This document shows positions 24,411 to 33,853 of a stretch of 35,385 nt of DNA, piece after piece. Below the pieces are notes generated by a model. It was not told the DNA's origin. It saw only the letters and a list, made by a program, of their open reading frames with translations, and searched no databases. The translations under genes were made by a program, and so were the position numbers. Each line of letters opens with the position of its first letter. Positions within the stretch are counted from its first letter, which is position 1. Source of the stretch: Bacteroidales bacterium (GTDB lineage Bacteria > Bacteroidota > Bacteroidia > Bacteroidales > P3); the NCBI GenBank assembly GCA_016280915.1, contig JAEEHQ010000120.1, forward strand, positions 1 to 35,385, read 5' to 3'.

Positions 24411-25151
24411 TCACTTGGCTACCTGGTCGCCGGTTTTGCCGAAACGGCGTTGACGATTCTGATAGTCGTATACGGCATCATAGAAATTCTCTAAGCGAAA
24501 ATCGGGCCACAGTTGGTCGCTAAAATAAAACTCAGTATAGGCCATCTGCCAAAGGAGAAAGTTAGAGATGCGAAGCTCGCCCCCTGTGCGGATGAGTAGG
24601 TCGGGGTCTGGGTAGTTCTTGGTAGTAAGATAGTTACGGAATGTTTCCTCCGTAATAGATTCGGGCGTGAGACGGCCATCGCGGGCATCAACACATATCT
24701 GACGCAAAGCCTTTGCTGTCTCCCATCGAGCGCTATAGCTGAGAGCAACTACCAGGGTCATGGCGGTGTTGTTGGCTGTCTCCTTCATGCACTCAAGAAG
24801 CTTATTGCGCGAGCGTTCGGGAATACGCTGTGTGTCACCAATTGTCTCCAGTTTGACACTATGGTCCATCAGGGTCTTCGTTTCATCGTGCACCGCTTTG
24901 ATGATAAGCTCCATCAAGCCGTCAATCTCATCCTGCGGACGGTTCCAATTCTCGGTGCTGAAAGTGTATAGCGTGAGGTACTTGACCCCGCAGTTAACCG
25001 CAGCCTCCACAGCCTCATGCACGGCTGTCATGGCATGCTGATGGCCGAAAATACGCCTGTGGGCCTGCTTCTGAGCCCAACGTCCGTTACCGTCCATGAT
25101 GATGGCCACATGCTGTGGCACGCGGGATTTGTCGATATCTTCGAGTTTCAT
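24411..25151 (-). CDS. uppS: Undecaprenyl diphosphate synthase (isoprenyl transferase)
   Basis: This 246-residue cis-prenyltransferase condenses isopentenyl diphosphates onto farnesyl diphosphate to give the C55 lipid carrier of cell-wall synthesis. Seen motifs: HVAIIMDGNGRWAQKQ with the Mg-binding Asp20, LTLYTFSTENWNRP, and DLLIRTGGELRISNFLLWQ followed by YTEFYFSDQLWPDF, all conserved in UppS. The length is normal. It lies between the DUF6089 barrel gene (47-nt gap) and bamA, the standard Bacteroidota order, and draws on the MEP pathway served by dxr. Confidence 0.96.
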   Translation of the reverse strand: MKLEDIDKSRVPQHVAIIMDGNGRWAQKQAHRRIFGHQHAMTAVHEAVEAAVNCGVKYLTLYTFSTENWNRPQDEIDGLMELIIKAVHDETKTLMDHSVKLETIGDTQRIPERSRNKLLECMKETANNTAMTLVVALSYSARWETAKALRQICVDARDGRLTPESITEETFRNYLTTKNYPDPDLLIRTGGELRISNFLLWQMAYTEFYFSDQLWPDFRLENFYDAVYDYQNRQRRFGKTGDQVAK

Positions 25152-25198
25152 ATCAATAAAAAATTATTTCCAGTATTGAATAACAGTCATTTATAACT

Positions 25199-26053
25199 TC
25201 ACAACTCACATGTCTTGCCTCGCATCCAACCAAAGAGCACCTCGGCAGAAAAGGTGACGGTGAGACAAAAGTAAGAATACCAATCGTCGAGGGCATCGTC
25301 GCCACGCTTCACCCCTACCCCATTGACATACCCCGGAACCACCTCACCACTACGGTCAGCGAGAGTAGCGGCCATAGAGGACCCTTGACTATTCAGCAGG
25401 TCAGAACCGACGTAGGTAGTACTCACATCATCAAGGTAATCAGTCCAGGTCCTACGCCATCCATATTCTACTGTAAGGTGCATGTTATCAGTCACTCGCC
25501 AACGATAACCCACACCAAATGGCATACTTACCTCAACCAATTTGTATTTCTGTCTGTTAGGATAGGCAGCCAGTCCTTGTCCCTCTGTACCAAGAGGTTG
25601 GAGGTCATACCATTCTGAGACGCCGCCAGTAGGATCGAAGTAAAGAGCCTGCGGGTTGAACTTGAAAAAACCTACCCCAACAAAGATATATGGGGTGGAA
25701 CGTTTGAGGGTGGCCTTATGGGCTCCATAGGGGAAAAAGTTGAATTCGGCTCTGGCACCGGCCTCAGCCAGCATCGAACGAAAGCTGAGGTTGCGCCGGG
25801 CAATGTAATCTGTGCTCTCAATGTGACCATACGTGCCAAAGAGCGCAATCGACCAACGGGAGTCAATATTATAACGCGCCGTAATTCCGCCAGCCAAATT
25901 GACTGTGCCGAACATGCTCTGGTTGTTGAGGTCACCAATATAGTTCATGCCGCCGAAAGAGAGGCCCAGCTCGCTGCGGGAGAGGAAAGTTTGGGCTGTT
26001 GCCGCAAAAGCAGCCAGCCAGAAAGAGAGGAGGAGAAAAAGATATTTGTTCAA
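25199..26053 (-). CDS. DUF6089/PorG-like outer-membrane beta-barrel protein
   Basis: This 284-residue protein has a signal peptide (MNKYLFLLLSFWLAAFAATAQ) and then alternating amphipathic strands: ELGLSFGGMNYIGDLNNQSM, WSIALFGTYGHIESTDY, EFNFFPYG, PYIFVGVGFFKFNP, MPFGVGYRWRVTDNMHLTVE. This layout matches the DUF6089 family, which includes PorG of the type IX secretion system. The gene order (DUF4837, this gene, uppS, bamA) is also that around porG. The protein probably sits in the outer membrane. Whether a full type IX system exists cannot be judged from this window. Confidence 0.85.
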   Translation of the reverse strand: MNKYLFLLLSFWLAAFAATAQTFLSRSELGLSFGGMNYIGDLNNQSMFGTVNLAGGITARYNIDSRWSIALFGTYGHIESTDYIARRNLSFRSMLAEAGARAEFNFFPYGAHKATLKRSTPYIFVGVGFFKFNPQALYFDPTGGVSEWYDLQPLGTEGQGLAAYPNRQKYKLVEVSMPFGVGYRWRVTDNMHLTVEYGWRRTWTDYLDDVSTTYVGSDLLNSQGSSMAATLADRSGEVVPGYVNGVGVKRGDDALDDWYSYFCLTVTFSAEVLFGWMRGKTCEL

Positions 26054-26071
26054 GTATCTGATTTTATGAAG

Positions 26072-27109
26072 TTACCACTTGAGTGACCAGCAAATGCTCT
26101 CCACCTGCATGAGGAGATCGCGTTTGGTCCAAGGTTTATTGCGAGGACAGTAGACATAGCCGGTGAGCATCACCACCTGTTTCTTGTCGGGAGAAAGGAT
26201 GGTGTAGGTGACGAAAGGACCACCCATGAAATCGCCAAAGGCACGCCAACAACCACGGGTTTCAACAGCATACTCGCTGCTATCAAAGTCTACCACCTTA
26301 GAGTAGATGGGGGCCAGATAGTTGCCTCCTTGGTCGCGACGACGTTCTATACCCATGTAGCTGTTATCGGCCGATGCAGGGATATAGTGTTTCATCGTGG
26401 TGTCAAGGCGGTCGAGGATGTGGTTTTCATCAAAATCAGCTTTCGACTCATACGGAAAGACATCCACAATGACTCCGATGCCAAAATCCTTGGCTTCCTT
26501 ACGCACCCATGCAAAATCAACATCCTCTTTGGCCAGGGAAAACTCGTTGGAGAAAGTCAGGCCGAAGCCGAATTTCTTTTTGATAGACTCGTTGACATCA
26601 TATCCATTCATGCCTTTGAAAGCCTTTATCACACGGCGGTGTTCAGCCTTGTACAGCTCTCTGAACATGAATTCCTGATACTTGCGAATATTGTTTTGGA
26701 GTGAGTTGACATCCTTACATGCAAAGTCCACAATCACCTGAGGCGCAGCATATTCATCTATATGCATATACACCTTGTCAGGATTGCTGGGGTTGACATC
26801 AAGCAGAATTACGTTGCGGTGAACCTTGAACATCTCGGTATTCTTATACGAAGACATGGGGATATTGACAATGTCGAACTTCTTCTCCATCTGGGGCAAT
26901 CCCAGCTGAGGAGAGGAAAAGATAGAGTCAATAAGCGCCTTGGTATCACCAGTATAGACATCTTCATTGGCCACGACAAGCAGTTCCAAAGTTTTGCCTG
27001 AGGAGCCTTTTTTCTGTACGGTGTTAGGGTCTTTCCCGTTTCCGCAAGAGCTTACCAACAAAGCAGTCACCAGCAAAAGGGATAAGACTCCAATGAAAGA
27101 CTTTTTCAT
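26072..27109 (-). CDS. DUF4837-family lipoprotein
   Basis: This 345-residue protein has a lipoprotein signal (MKKSFIGVLSLLLVTALLVSSC, lipidated Cys22). The body shows the DUF4837 pattern: LELLVVANEDVYTG at the start, IVNIPMSSYKNTEMFKVHRN, FGFGLTFSNEFSLAKED, FAWVRKEAKDFGIGV, IERRRDQGGNY and WRAFGDFMGGPFVTY. The function is unknown, but the family sits beside the PorG/uppS/bamA cluster across Bacteroidales, implying an envelope role. It is the first gene of the cluster, 18 nt ahead of the DUF6089 gene, behind a promoter box. Confidence 0.85.
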   Translation of the reverse strand: MKKSFIGVLSLLLVTALLVSSCGNGKDPNTVQKKGSSGKTLELLVVANEDVYTGDTKALIDSIFSSPQLGLPQMEKKFDIVNIPMSSYKNTEMFKVHRNVILLDVNPSNPDKVYMHIDEYAAPQVIVDFACKDVNSLQNNIRKYQEFMFRELYKAEHRRVIKAFKGMNGYDVNESIKKKFGFGLTFSNEFSLAKEDVDFAWVRKEAKDFGIGVIVDVFPYESKADFDENHILDRLDTTMKHYIPASADNSYMGIERRRDQGGNYLAPIYSKVVDFDSSEYAVETRGCWRAFGDFMGGPFVTYTILSPDKKQVVMLTGYVYCPRNKPWTKRDLLMQVESICWSLKW

Positions 27110-27139
27110 ATCTTTTAATTTTTAAATTTATATAGATTA

Positions 27140-27147
27140 CAAAAGTA
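27140..27147 (-). promoter_or_regulatory. Promoter box of the DUF4837-bam cluster
   Basis: On the minus strand TACTTTTG (27147-27140), followed by T, fits TAnnTTTGY, 30 nt upstream of the DUF4837 start. No clear TTTG element is found 19-20 nt further upstream. Confidence 0.5.
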
Positions 27148-27192
27148 TTAACGGAATATCCCTAAAAATATTGCATCAAAAACAATCTTTCT

Positions 27193-28176
27193 CTACCGGT
27201 GGTTATACCAAGCAAAGAAATCGCTGATTGCATGATGGATAGGTGTAGACGGCATGCGCAGTTCGGTATGTGCCCTAGAAGCATCGTAGTACTCGCACAC
27301 CATAAGCTGGCGTACATTGCGTGTAGAGACCTGCGTGGCTACACCAAAGCACCTGAGCACATCGCCCCCAAAACCGGCCAATGATAGCACCCAATTGGGT
27401 ACTGTAAGAATCCTCTGTCGGTAGCCACAAGTTTGAGCTTGAAGCCTATAGAACTGACGGAGGGTGAGGTTCTCGCCTGTCAGCAGATAACGGTGGCCAT
27501 GCGTGCCCATGGTGAGGGCGTTGACAATAGCCGTGGCGGCATCGGCCACATGAATGAAACTCTTGCCTCCTTTGGGGGCCACCATCAACGGTTTGCGATA
27601 ACCCGTGAGCAGAAGGGTGCCAGAGCTGGGCTTGGTGTCGTAGCTTCCCACCATAAAACCCGGATTGACGATGACAATGTGCCAATTGGGATGCAGGGCA
27701 GCACCCTCTTGAAGGAGCAGCTCCCCTTCCCGTTTGCTGCTCCCGTAAAAGGAATCGGCAAAAGGAGGCTGGGCAGGGTCTTCTTCGGTGGCTCGATGAG
27801 TAGGAGAACCAAATCCAATGGTGTTGGCAGTACTTGTATGGACGAGGCTGATAATATGCTGTTGCTCCATCAGTTGTAAAATCCTCCCACAGAGGTCGCG
27901 GTTAACTGGCAGATAATCATCATAATGTAACAGCGACATATCGGTAACTCCAGCACAATTGATAATAGCATCACAACCCCGAGCGGCCTTGTGGAGGTCA
28001 TCATCATGGAGGAGCGAACCCTGAAAGATATGGAGGGATTCGAGATGGGGGAAATCTGCGGTATGGAGGGCGGAGGGATTCCGCAGCAGGGCATGAACCT
28101 CATGGCCCTGCTGCAGAAGCTGCTTCAACACATTGTGTCCCAGCAATCCGTTGCCACCTAAAAGGAGTATGGCCAT
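27193..28176 (-). CDS. NAD-dependent epimerase/dehydratase (extended SDR)
   Basis: This 327-residue protein has an N-terminal Rossmann motif (ILLLGGNGLLGHNVLKQLL, GxxGxxG). It also has INCAGVTDMSLLHYDDY, the HTSTANTIGFG segment with active-site Ser/Thr, and SFYGSSKREGE supplying the YxxxK catalytic pair. The general look is of dihydroflavonol-4-reductase-like SDRs; the substrate is unknown. The frame is open to 28230, but the extension overlaps metG. The ATG at 28176 follows the metG stop by one base (TGATATG) and is preferred, implying translational coupling with metG. Confidence 0.9.
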   Translation of the reverse strand: MAILLLGGNGLLGHNVLKQLLQQGHEVHALLRNPSALHTADFPHLESLHIFQGSLLHDDDLHKAARGCDAIINCAGVTDMSLLHYDDYLPVNRDLCGRILQLMEQQHIISLVHTSTANTIGFGSPTHRATEEDPAQPPFADSFYGSSKREGELLLQEGAALHPNWHIVIVNPGFMVGSYDTKPSSGTLLLTGYRKPLMVAPKGGKSFIHVADAATAIVNALTMGTHGHRYLLTGENLTLRQFYRLQAQTCGYRQRILTVPNWVLSLAGFGGDVLRCFGVATQVSTRNVRQLMVCEYYDASRAHTELRMPSTPIHHAISDFFAWYNHR

Positions 28177-28177
28177 A

Positions 28178-30241
28178 TCAACCCACGTTGCAGCCGGGAG
28201 TGACGAGCTGGCTGGGGCTGACGAGCACAAGACGGCCGTCTTTGTCTTCGGCGCTAAGAATCATACCCTGACTCTCAACACCTTTCAGCTTACGGGGAGC
28301 AAAGTTGGCAATGAAGCATACCTGCATACCCACCAGCTTTTCGGGTTCGGGATAGAACTTGGCTATACCGCTGACGATGGTGCGGGTGCCCATGCCATCT
28401 TCGATAAGGAACTTCAACAGTTTGTCGGCCTTCGGCACTTTGGTACACTCCAGCACGGTACCCACACGGATGTCCAATTTGCCAAAATCCTCAAATGCCA
28501 CCGTAGACTTGACAGCTGCAGGAGCCCATGCGTTAAGGGCATTCTGCTTCTTTGTCTCCAGTAATTTGTTGACCTGCTGCTCAATGGTAGCATCGTCTAT
28601 CTGCTCGAAGAGCAGCTCAGGCTTCTCCATCATGGTGTCTGCCGACAGCAGTTCGGCATTGCCGGCATCACGCCAACGGAGGCTATCACTCAAGTTCATC
28701 ATGCGACGAATCTTGGCTGCGGTAAAGGGCAGGAACGGCTCGCAAAGGATGGCCAGATTGGCACAAATCTGCAACGACAGGTTCATCACCGTGGCGGTGC
28801 GCTCGGGGTCGCTCTTAATGAGTTTCCAAGGCTCGGTGTCGGTGAGATACTTGTTGCCCAAACGAGCCAGATTCATCATTTCTGCCAAGGCTTCACGGAA
28901 ACGGTAGGTTTCTATGCTACGACCCACCTGCTCGGGAACAGCGGCCATCTCACGGATGGTTTCCTGCTCCAGTTCGCCCCAAGGGCCTGCTGCAGGAACC
29001 TTGCCACCATAGAACTTATGGGTAAGCACCAGCGTGCGGTTGACAAAGTTGCCCAGGATAGCCACTAATTCGGAGTTATTCTTTAGCTGGAAATCCTTCC
29101 ATGTGAAGTCATTGTCCTTGGTCTCAGGCGCATTGCTGCAGAGGGTGTAGCGCAGCACATCCTGCTTGCCAGGAAACTCCTTCAAATATTCATGCAGCCA
29201 CACAGCCCAGTTGCGGGAGGTGCTAATCTTATCTCCTTCGAGATTGAGGAACTCGTTGGCGGGAACATTCTGCGGAAGGATATAGCTGCCGTCGGCATGG
29301 AGCATGGAGGGGAAGATAATACAGTGGAAGACAATATTGTCTTTACCAATAAAATGAACCAGCTTGGTGTCTTGGTCCTTCCACCATTTCTCCCAATCGT
29401 CGCCCTTGAGTTGCTTGGTGAAGCTGATATAGCCGATAGGTGCATCAAACCACACATAGAGCACTTTGCCGTCGGTACCTTCAAGGGGCACTTTTACACC
29501 CCAGTCGAGGTCGCGTGTGACGGCACGGGGCTGTAAACCAGCATCAAGCCACGACTTGCATTGGCCGTACACATTGGTCTTCCAGTCTCCTTTGTGCTCC
29601 TCAAGAATCCATTGGCGCAGCCACGGCTCGTCTTCGTTGAGCGGGAGATACCAGTGTTTCGTCTCCTTCATGACAGGAGGATTGCCGCTGAGGGCAGACT
29701 TGGGATTGATGAGGTCGGTGGCATTAAGCGAGGTACCGCAGGCTTCACATTGGTCGCCGTAGGCGTGTTCGTTGCCGCAATGGGGACAGGTGCCCGTAAT
29801 GTAACGGTCGGCAAGGAACTGGTGCGCCTCTTCGTCATAGTATTGCATGGAGGTTTTCTCCACGAATTTGCCGGCCTCATAGAGTTTCTTGAAATACTCT
29901 GCTGCCGTTTTGTGGTGCTCAGGGCTGGAGGTACGGCTATATATATCAAAAGAAATACCCAACTCTTTGAAGGACTCTTTGATAATGTTGTGGTAACGGT
30001 CAACGATGTCCTGTGGGGTGACACCCTCGCGGCGGGCCTTGATGGTGATGGGAACACCGTGTTCGTCGCTACCGCCGATGAACATCACATCCTCACCCTG
30101 GCTGCGGAGGTAACGTACATAGACATCGGCGGGCACATAAACGCCGGCGAGATGGCCGATATGCACGGGGCCGTTGGCATAAGGAAGGGCCGAAGTGACA
30201 GTATAGCGTTTAAAACGTTGGTCTTTTTCAGTGTATATCAT
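28178..30241 (-). CDS. metG: Methionyl-tRNA synthetase with C-terminal tRNA-binding domain
   Basis: The 687-residue enzyme charges tRNA-Met. Seen: HIGH at 27-30 ([20 protein letters not shown]), [13 protein letters not shown], zinc knuckles [18 protein letters not shown], and the KMSKS loop as [12 protein letters not shown]. The C-terminal EMAP/Trbp111-type tRNA-binding domain runs from about 583 to the end ([40 protein letters not shown]). It lies 6 nt after a lipoprotein gene and 1 nt before an epimerase gene, so the three are probably one transcript. Confidence 0.97.
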   Translation of the reverse strand: MIYTEKDQRFKRYTVTSALPYANGPVHIGHLAGVYVPADVYVRYLRSQGEDVMFIGGSDEHGVPITIKARREGVTPQDIVDRYHNIIKESFKELGISFDIYSRTSSPEHHKTAAEYFKKLYEAGKFVEKTSMQYYDEEAHQFLADRYITGTCPHCGNEHAYGDQCEACGTSLNATDLINPKSALSGNPPVMKETKHWYLPLNEDEPWLRQWILEEHKGDWKTNVYGQCKSWLDAGLQPRAVTRDLDWGVKVPLEGTDGKVLYVWFDAPIGYISFTKQLKGDDWEKWWKDQDTKLVHFIGKDNIVFHCIIFPSMLHADGSYILPQNVPANEFLNLEGDKISTSRNWAVWLHEYLKEFPGKQDVLRYTLCSNAPETKDNDFTWKDFQLKNNSELVAILGNFVNRTLVLTHKFYGGKVPAAGPWGELEQETIREMAAVPEQVGRSIETYRFREALAEMMNLARLGNKYLTDTEPWKLIKSDPERTATVMNLSLQICANLAILCEPFLPFTAAKIRRMMNLSDSLRWRDAGNAELLSADTMMEKPELLFEQIDDATIEQQVNKLLETKKQNALNAWAPAAVKSTVAFEDFGKLDIRVGTVLECTKVPKADKLLKFLIEDGMGTRTIVSGIAKFYPEPEKLVGMQVCFIANFAPRKLKGVESQGMILSAEDKDGRLVLVSPSQLVTPGCNVG

Positions 30242-30247
30242 TCAATA

Positions 30248-31342
30248 TTAGTCTTTATAGGTTAAAGTGACGGTTTTTCCATCCTGGTCGGTGTAGGAGG
30301 TGGGGAAACCAATAGCATTATACTGATAGGTGCGGGTGAGCGTCTCGTCGATGGGGATATCCTGACCAAAGGTTTGTCCGTTGACCATGAGGTATATCAT
30401 CGACCAATAAGAGGCATAGTCGGAGAGAAAGGCAGGACACTCCTCGGGAAGGGAGATCTTCACATTGAAACGCAAGTTACCCATGGCGTGTGCCGAAGTG
30501 AAGTTGTTGGCTGAGAGCGACATGGGTTGGAAGGAAATACCGCGATACCAAAGGCCACGATAGGGATTGTACTTGTTGTCGTAAGCATAATCCACATTCA
30601 CGTCGCCCGTGATGGAGAAAGCAAAAGATGAGTCGCCCATGTTCTGCACAATCAAAGGCAACAAAAGACTGCCCATCGCCCCCAACTGGTCGGAAAGCAT
30701 GTCACCCGCAACGGTAAAGAGGTCGCTGATAGAAATCTCACCGCTGATATTGGCGGTGACAAATTCTTGCTTCACGTTTTGGGCTTCATCCCAGGTGAAG
30801 ACATCGCTCAGCGTGGGATTGGTGAATTCCAAATCGGCAGCGGAGAGGTCCATGCCCAGAAAATCGCTGGCATAGCTGCGTGCAAAATGCCAAATCAGGT
30901 CTCCAGAGATGTTCGAATAGTCGATACGGCTGATGTTGCCACCAGCATAACCCGTTGTGCCTTCAGCGGCAATGTTGCCGTTAAGGCGCACAGTCATGCG
31001 GTCCAAAGTACCTTCATCATATTCGTATGAACAGGTGATGGTGGTGCCATCGACGTTGATGTTGCTGGTTGCCATGCGGCCACTGCCCTTATAGGTGAAA
31101 TTATAGTAGGTATGGCTACTGGCATCTGCTATACCCGTAAGCTGCTGTGGGTCGGTGTTGCTCCAGCTCCACTCCTCGTTGATGTCGTTGCCGACAACCT
31201 TGGAGAGATGTTTGCCGGGGTTGAAAACGCCTTCGACATAGGTGGGGTTGACATATTCGTCCTCGGGTTTTGGGTCTTTCTTGCAAGACACCGCGCCAGC
31301 CATCAGGGCCACAGCGCACATCATTACGACTATTCTTTTCAT
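30248..31342 (-). CDS. Lipoprotein of unknown function upstream of metG
   Basis: This 364-residue protein has a lipoprotein signal (MKRIVVMMCAVALMAGAVSC, lipidated Cys20) followed by KKDPKPEDE, an acidic stretch like the surface-export signal of Bacteroides lipoproteins. The body is beta-rich, with repeated patterns such as YNFTYKGSGRMATSNINVDG and FAFSITGDVNVDYAYDNKYN, and the end reads YQYNAIGFPTSYTDQDGKTV, an RHS/YD-like strand pair. I do not recognise the family. It is 6 nt upstream of metG and probably leads that operon. Confidence 0.8.
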   Translation of the reverse strand: MKRIVVMMCAVALMAGAVSCKKDPKPEDEYVNPTYVEGVFNPGKHLSKVVGNDINEEWSWSNTDPQQLTGIADASSHTYYNFTYKGSGRMATSNINVDGTTITCSYEYDEGTLDRMTVRLNGNIAAEGTTGYAGGNISRIDYSNISGDLIWHFARSYASDFLGMDLSAADLEFTNPTLSDVFTWDEAQNVKQEFVTANISGEISISDLFTVAGDMLSDQLGAMGSLLLPLIVQNMGDSSFAFSITGDVNVDYAYDNKYNPYRGLWYRGISFQPMSLSANNFTSAHAMGNLRFNVKISLPEECPAFLSDYASYWSMIYLMVNGQTFGQDIPIDETLTRTYQYNAIGFPTSYTDQDGKTVTLTYKD

Positions 31343-31367
31343 AAAATAAATGGTTTAGGATTAATAT

Positions 31368-31407
31368 AAAAAAACGATGGTAAGGGGCTTTTCAGCCCCC
31401 TATCATC
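31368..31407 (-). terminator. Intrinsic terminator of the DUF5606 gene
   Basis: GATGGTAAGGGGCT (31376-31389) and AGCCCCCTATCATC (31394-31407) form a 14-bp stem with two imperfect positions and a 4-nt loop. On the minus strand a T run (A bases at 31368-31374) follows. The stem reaches into the stop codon of the DUF5606 gene. Confidence 0.88.
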
Positions 31408-31966
31408 AAATTGCTTTCTTGGCGGTGGTGGTGCGCTTGGGAGCAGCCTTTGCCTGGGTGCTGGCCTTGGGCGCCACATTCTTAGGGACAGCGGTCTTCT
31501 TGGGGGCGGCAGCCTTGGCGGCTATCGGCTTCTCTGCAGGAGCTTCTTCCTTGACCTCTTCCTTCTTGTCGTCCTCGCTGGGGGTCAGCTTGCCGGCATT
31601 GAGCAGGATGTTGTACCAGAGAAAGAGTTTCTTGGCATCGGAGGCGTGGACACGCTCAGTATCATAGTCGGGAAGCACCTTGCCCAGCATCTCAAAGAGG
31701 GTATTGCTGTCGGCATGCTTGGGGTCAAACTCGGTGGGTTTGGCCTCCAGGAGCTTGTAGATGTTCTCGAAAATCTCCTCGAGGGGTTTCTCATCATTGG
31801 TGGTGTACATGCGAATCTCGCTCAGCTGACTGATGTTGCTGGTGGCAAAAACAGGGAATTTTGCGTTGGTAACAAGATTCTTAACAATAGCACCATTCTT
31901 AGTGCGGGATACCAATTCATTCAAATCGGGTTTGCCGGAAACGGCTAAGATGTTTGAAAGATCCAT
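31406..31966 (-). CDS. DUF5606-family protein with basic Ala/Lys/Pro tail
   Basis: This 186-residue protein has an N-terminal domain (1-75: LSNILAVSGKPDLNELVSRT, NGAIVKNLV, FPVFATSNISQLSEIRMYT) that matches DUF5606. A second helical part runs to about 130 (SDAKKLFLWYNILLNAGKL). The tail of about 50 residues changes from acidic (DDKKEEVKEEAPAE) to basic, Ala/Lys/Pro/Thr-rich (AAPKKTAVPKN, AAPKRTTTAKKA), like histone-H1-type nucleic-acid-binding tails. It has no signal peptide and is cytoplasmic. Function is unknown; the tail suggests DNA or RNA contact. It is monocistronic with its own terminator. Confidence 0.85.
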   Translation of the reverse strand: MDLSNILAVSGKPDLNELVSRTKNGAIVKNLVTNAKFPVFATSNISQLSEIRMYTTNDEKPLEEIFENIYKLLEAKPTEFDPKHADSNTLFEMLGKVLPDYDTERVHASDAKKLFLWYNILLNAGKLTPSEDDKKEEVKEEAPAEKPIAAKAAAPKKTAVPKNVAPKASTQAKAAPKRTTTAKKAI

Positions 31967-32072
31967 TGTGATGTTAGTTATTTATAAATTGTAATTTTCA
32001 AAAAAATAATAAGTAAAAACGGAAAAAGATGAATTAAAGTATATAAGTAATAAAAAAAACTTTTCTTTCTGC

Positions 32073-32915
32073 TTATTTTTTTCGGTGGTAATCGACCAAA
32101 CCGAGCATCGGGTCACCCATCATCACGCCCAGCTCAACCCCCTTGCTGGCTGCAACTTGCGCCAACGTCTGGGCAAACGACTGCGTGACACCACCCACCA
32201 GATGCAAGCGAGCCCCCTGCCTGTAGCCATATTCTTCCAACTGGTCGAAGAACCTGCCAAAACAATCTGCCAGCACCGCAGCCACATAGGGCTCCTGTTG
32301 ATGCCGGTCGGCAAAAGTGGCCAACGAGGCAAGGAACCGATTGGGATAAGGTTGGCGATAAAGCCGGTCAATCAACTGGTCGGTAGTCATCTGATAAGTA
32401 TCATGGAACATGGCACTTATCCTACTTGGCATACGCTCCTCCAGGTAGTCCTTCAAGAGTCGCCTGCCTATATGGTTTCCTGAGCCCTCGTCACCTAAAA
32501 TAAAACCGGTGGAAACACGCTGACGGACAATGTCAACACCGTCATAATAGCAGAGGTTGCTCCCTGTGCCCAGAATCCCCACCCAGCCAGCACTTGCGCC
32601 ACAGGTGGCACGGCATGCTCCCAAAAGGTCACCCGCCACCTGCACTCGGCATGCTTCCACGCCAAAAGTGGCTTCCAACAATTGAGCCACATGGCTTTGC
32701 ACTTCCCGAGTGCCACAGCCTGCTCCATAAAACCAAATTTCTTCCACCGCATCACCCTTCAAGAGTTCCCCTCGCACTCGCACAAGCGTGTCGCGGAAAG
32801 TGTCGTCGCTGGTGAGACGGGGATTGAGGCCTTCTGTAAACAATTCTCTCCCCTTCCCGCCGGCAAGACCTACCCAATGGGTTTTGGTACTTCCGCTGTC
32901 GGCCAGGAGTATCAT
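32073..32915 (-). CDS. BadF/BadG-family sugar kinase (N-acetylglucosamine kinase-like)
   Basis: This 280-residue ASKHA-fold kinase has phosphate 1 motif [17 protein letters not shown], then [13 protein letters not shown], phosphate 2 motif [32 protein letters not shown] as in GlcNAc kinases, and an adenosine-type motif [12 protein letters not shown] near the end. It probably phosphorylates an amino sugar from wall or host glycans. The frame is open to 33134, but the extension lies inside pyrD. The ATG at 32915 overlaps the pyrD stop in ATGA, so it is chosen, and it implies coupling with pyrD. Confidence 0.9.
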   Translation of the reverse strand: MILLADSGSTKTHWVGLAGGKGRELFTEGLNPRLTSDDTFRDTLVRVRGELLKGDAVEEIWFYGAGCGTREVQSHVAQLLEATFGVEACRVQVAGDLLGACRATCGASAGWVGILGTGSNLCYYDGVDIVRQRVSTGFILGDEGSGNHIGRRLLKDYLEERMPSRISAMFHDTYQMTTDQLIDRLYRQPYPNRFLASLATFADRHQQEPYVAAVLADCFGRFFDQLEEYGYRQGARLHLVGGVTQSFAQTLAQVAASKGVELGVMMGDPMLGLVDYHRKK

Positions 32916-33817
32916 ATGATGCCTATGATGTCGTTGATGTCTTCTATCTGATGACGCTGACAGTAGTCTTCCAAGCCCTCCACAATCTTCACCGTGACGG
33001 TGGGGTCCATAAAGTTGGCAGTACCCACCTCGATGGCTTTGGCCCCTGCCATCAGGAACTCTAAGGCATCGGCAGCACAAGTAATACCGCCTAAGCCTAC
33101 CACCGGAATCTGCACAGCATGAGCCACTTGCCACACCATCCGCACAGCCACAGGCTTCACGCAGGGGCCGCTGAGGCCGCCCGTGATAGTGCTCAAGTAG
33201 GGTCGCTGTTTCTCCACGTCAATCGCCATACCCAGCAAGGTGTTGATAAGCGACACACTATCGGCTCCCGCCTGCTCCACCGCCTTGGCAATATCTACCA
33301 CACTCGTAACGTTGGGGGTCAGCTTCACAATCAAGGTCTTATGGTAAACCTTGCGGACGGCACTCACCACCTGGGCAGCCATGTCGGGGTTGGTACCAAA
33401 GCCCATGCCACCCTTCTTCACATTGGGGCAGCTGATGTTCAGCTCTATGCCGGGGATATTCTCCAACTCGTCAATCTGCTCTGCCACACTGCAATACTCC
33501 TCGATTGAAGAGCCGCTGACGTTGACCAGTATCTGCGTAGGGATGTCCTTGATGCGTGGATAAACCTCACGGCAGAAAGTGCCCACTCCCACATTCTGCA
33601 AACCCACGGCATTGAGCATGCCCATAGGGGTTTCAGCCATGCGGGGATAGGGATTGCCTTGACGACGCTCGCCCGTAGTACCCTTAACGATGATGCCGCC
33701 CAGACGCGAGAGGTCGATAAAATCGGCAAACTCCTCACCGTAGCCAAAAGTACCCGAGGCAGTCATCACAGGATTTTTTAGGATGATGTTATGTATCTTT
33801 GTCTCTAATTTTGCCAT
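32912..33817 (-). CDS. pyrD: Dihydroorotate dehydrogenase, class 1B catalytic subunit
   Basis: This 301-residue FMN enzyme oxidises dihydroorotate to orotate in pyrimidine synthesis and passes electrons to PyrK and NAD. Seen: [34 protein letters not shown], and the active-site cysteine typical of class 1 enzymes at Cys130 ([13 protein letters not shown]). [31 protein letters not shown] and PVVGLGGI form the FMN site. It lies 36 nt after pyrK and overlaps the kinase gene by 4 nt. Confidence 0.97.
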   Translation of the reverse strand: MAKLETKIHNIILKNPVMTASGTFGYGEEFADFIDLSRLGGIIVKGTTGERRQGNPYPRMAETPMGMLNAVGLQNVGVGTFCREVYPRIKDIPTQILVNVSGSSIEEYCSVAEQIDELENIPGIELNISCPNVKKGGMGFGTNPDMAAQVVSAVRKVYHKTLIVKLTPNVTSVVDIAKAVEQAGADSVSLINTLLGMAIDVEKQRPYLSTITGGLSGPCVKPVAVRMVWQVAHAVQIPVVGLGGITCAADALEFLMAGAKAIEVGTANFMDPTVTVKIVEGLEDYCQRHQIEDINDIIGII

Positions 33818-33853
33818 AGTTGCTTCTCCTTTCTAATTGATAACATGCGACTT

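Noticed and set aside
32916..33134. Upstream extension of the kinase reading frame
   Set aside because: It lies within pyrD in another frame and has a Cys/Arg/His-rich, unnatural composition. The kinase motif begins right at the 32915 Met.
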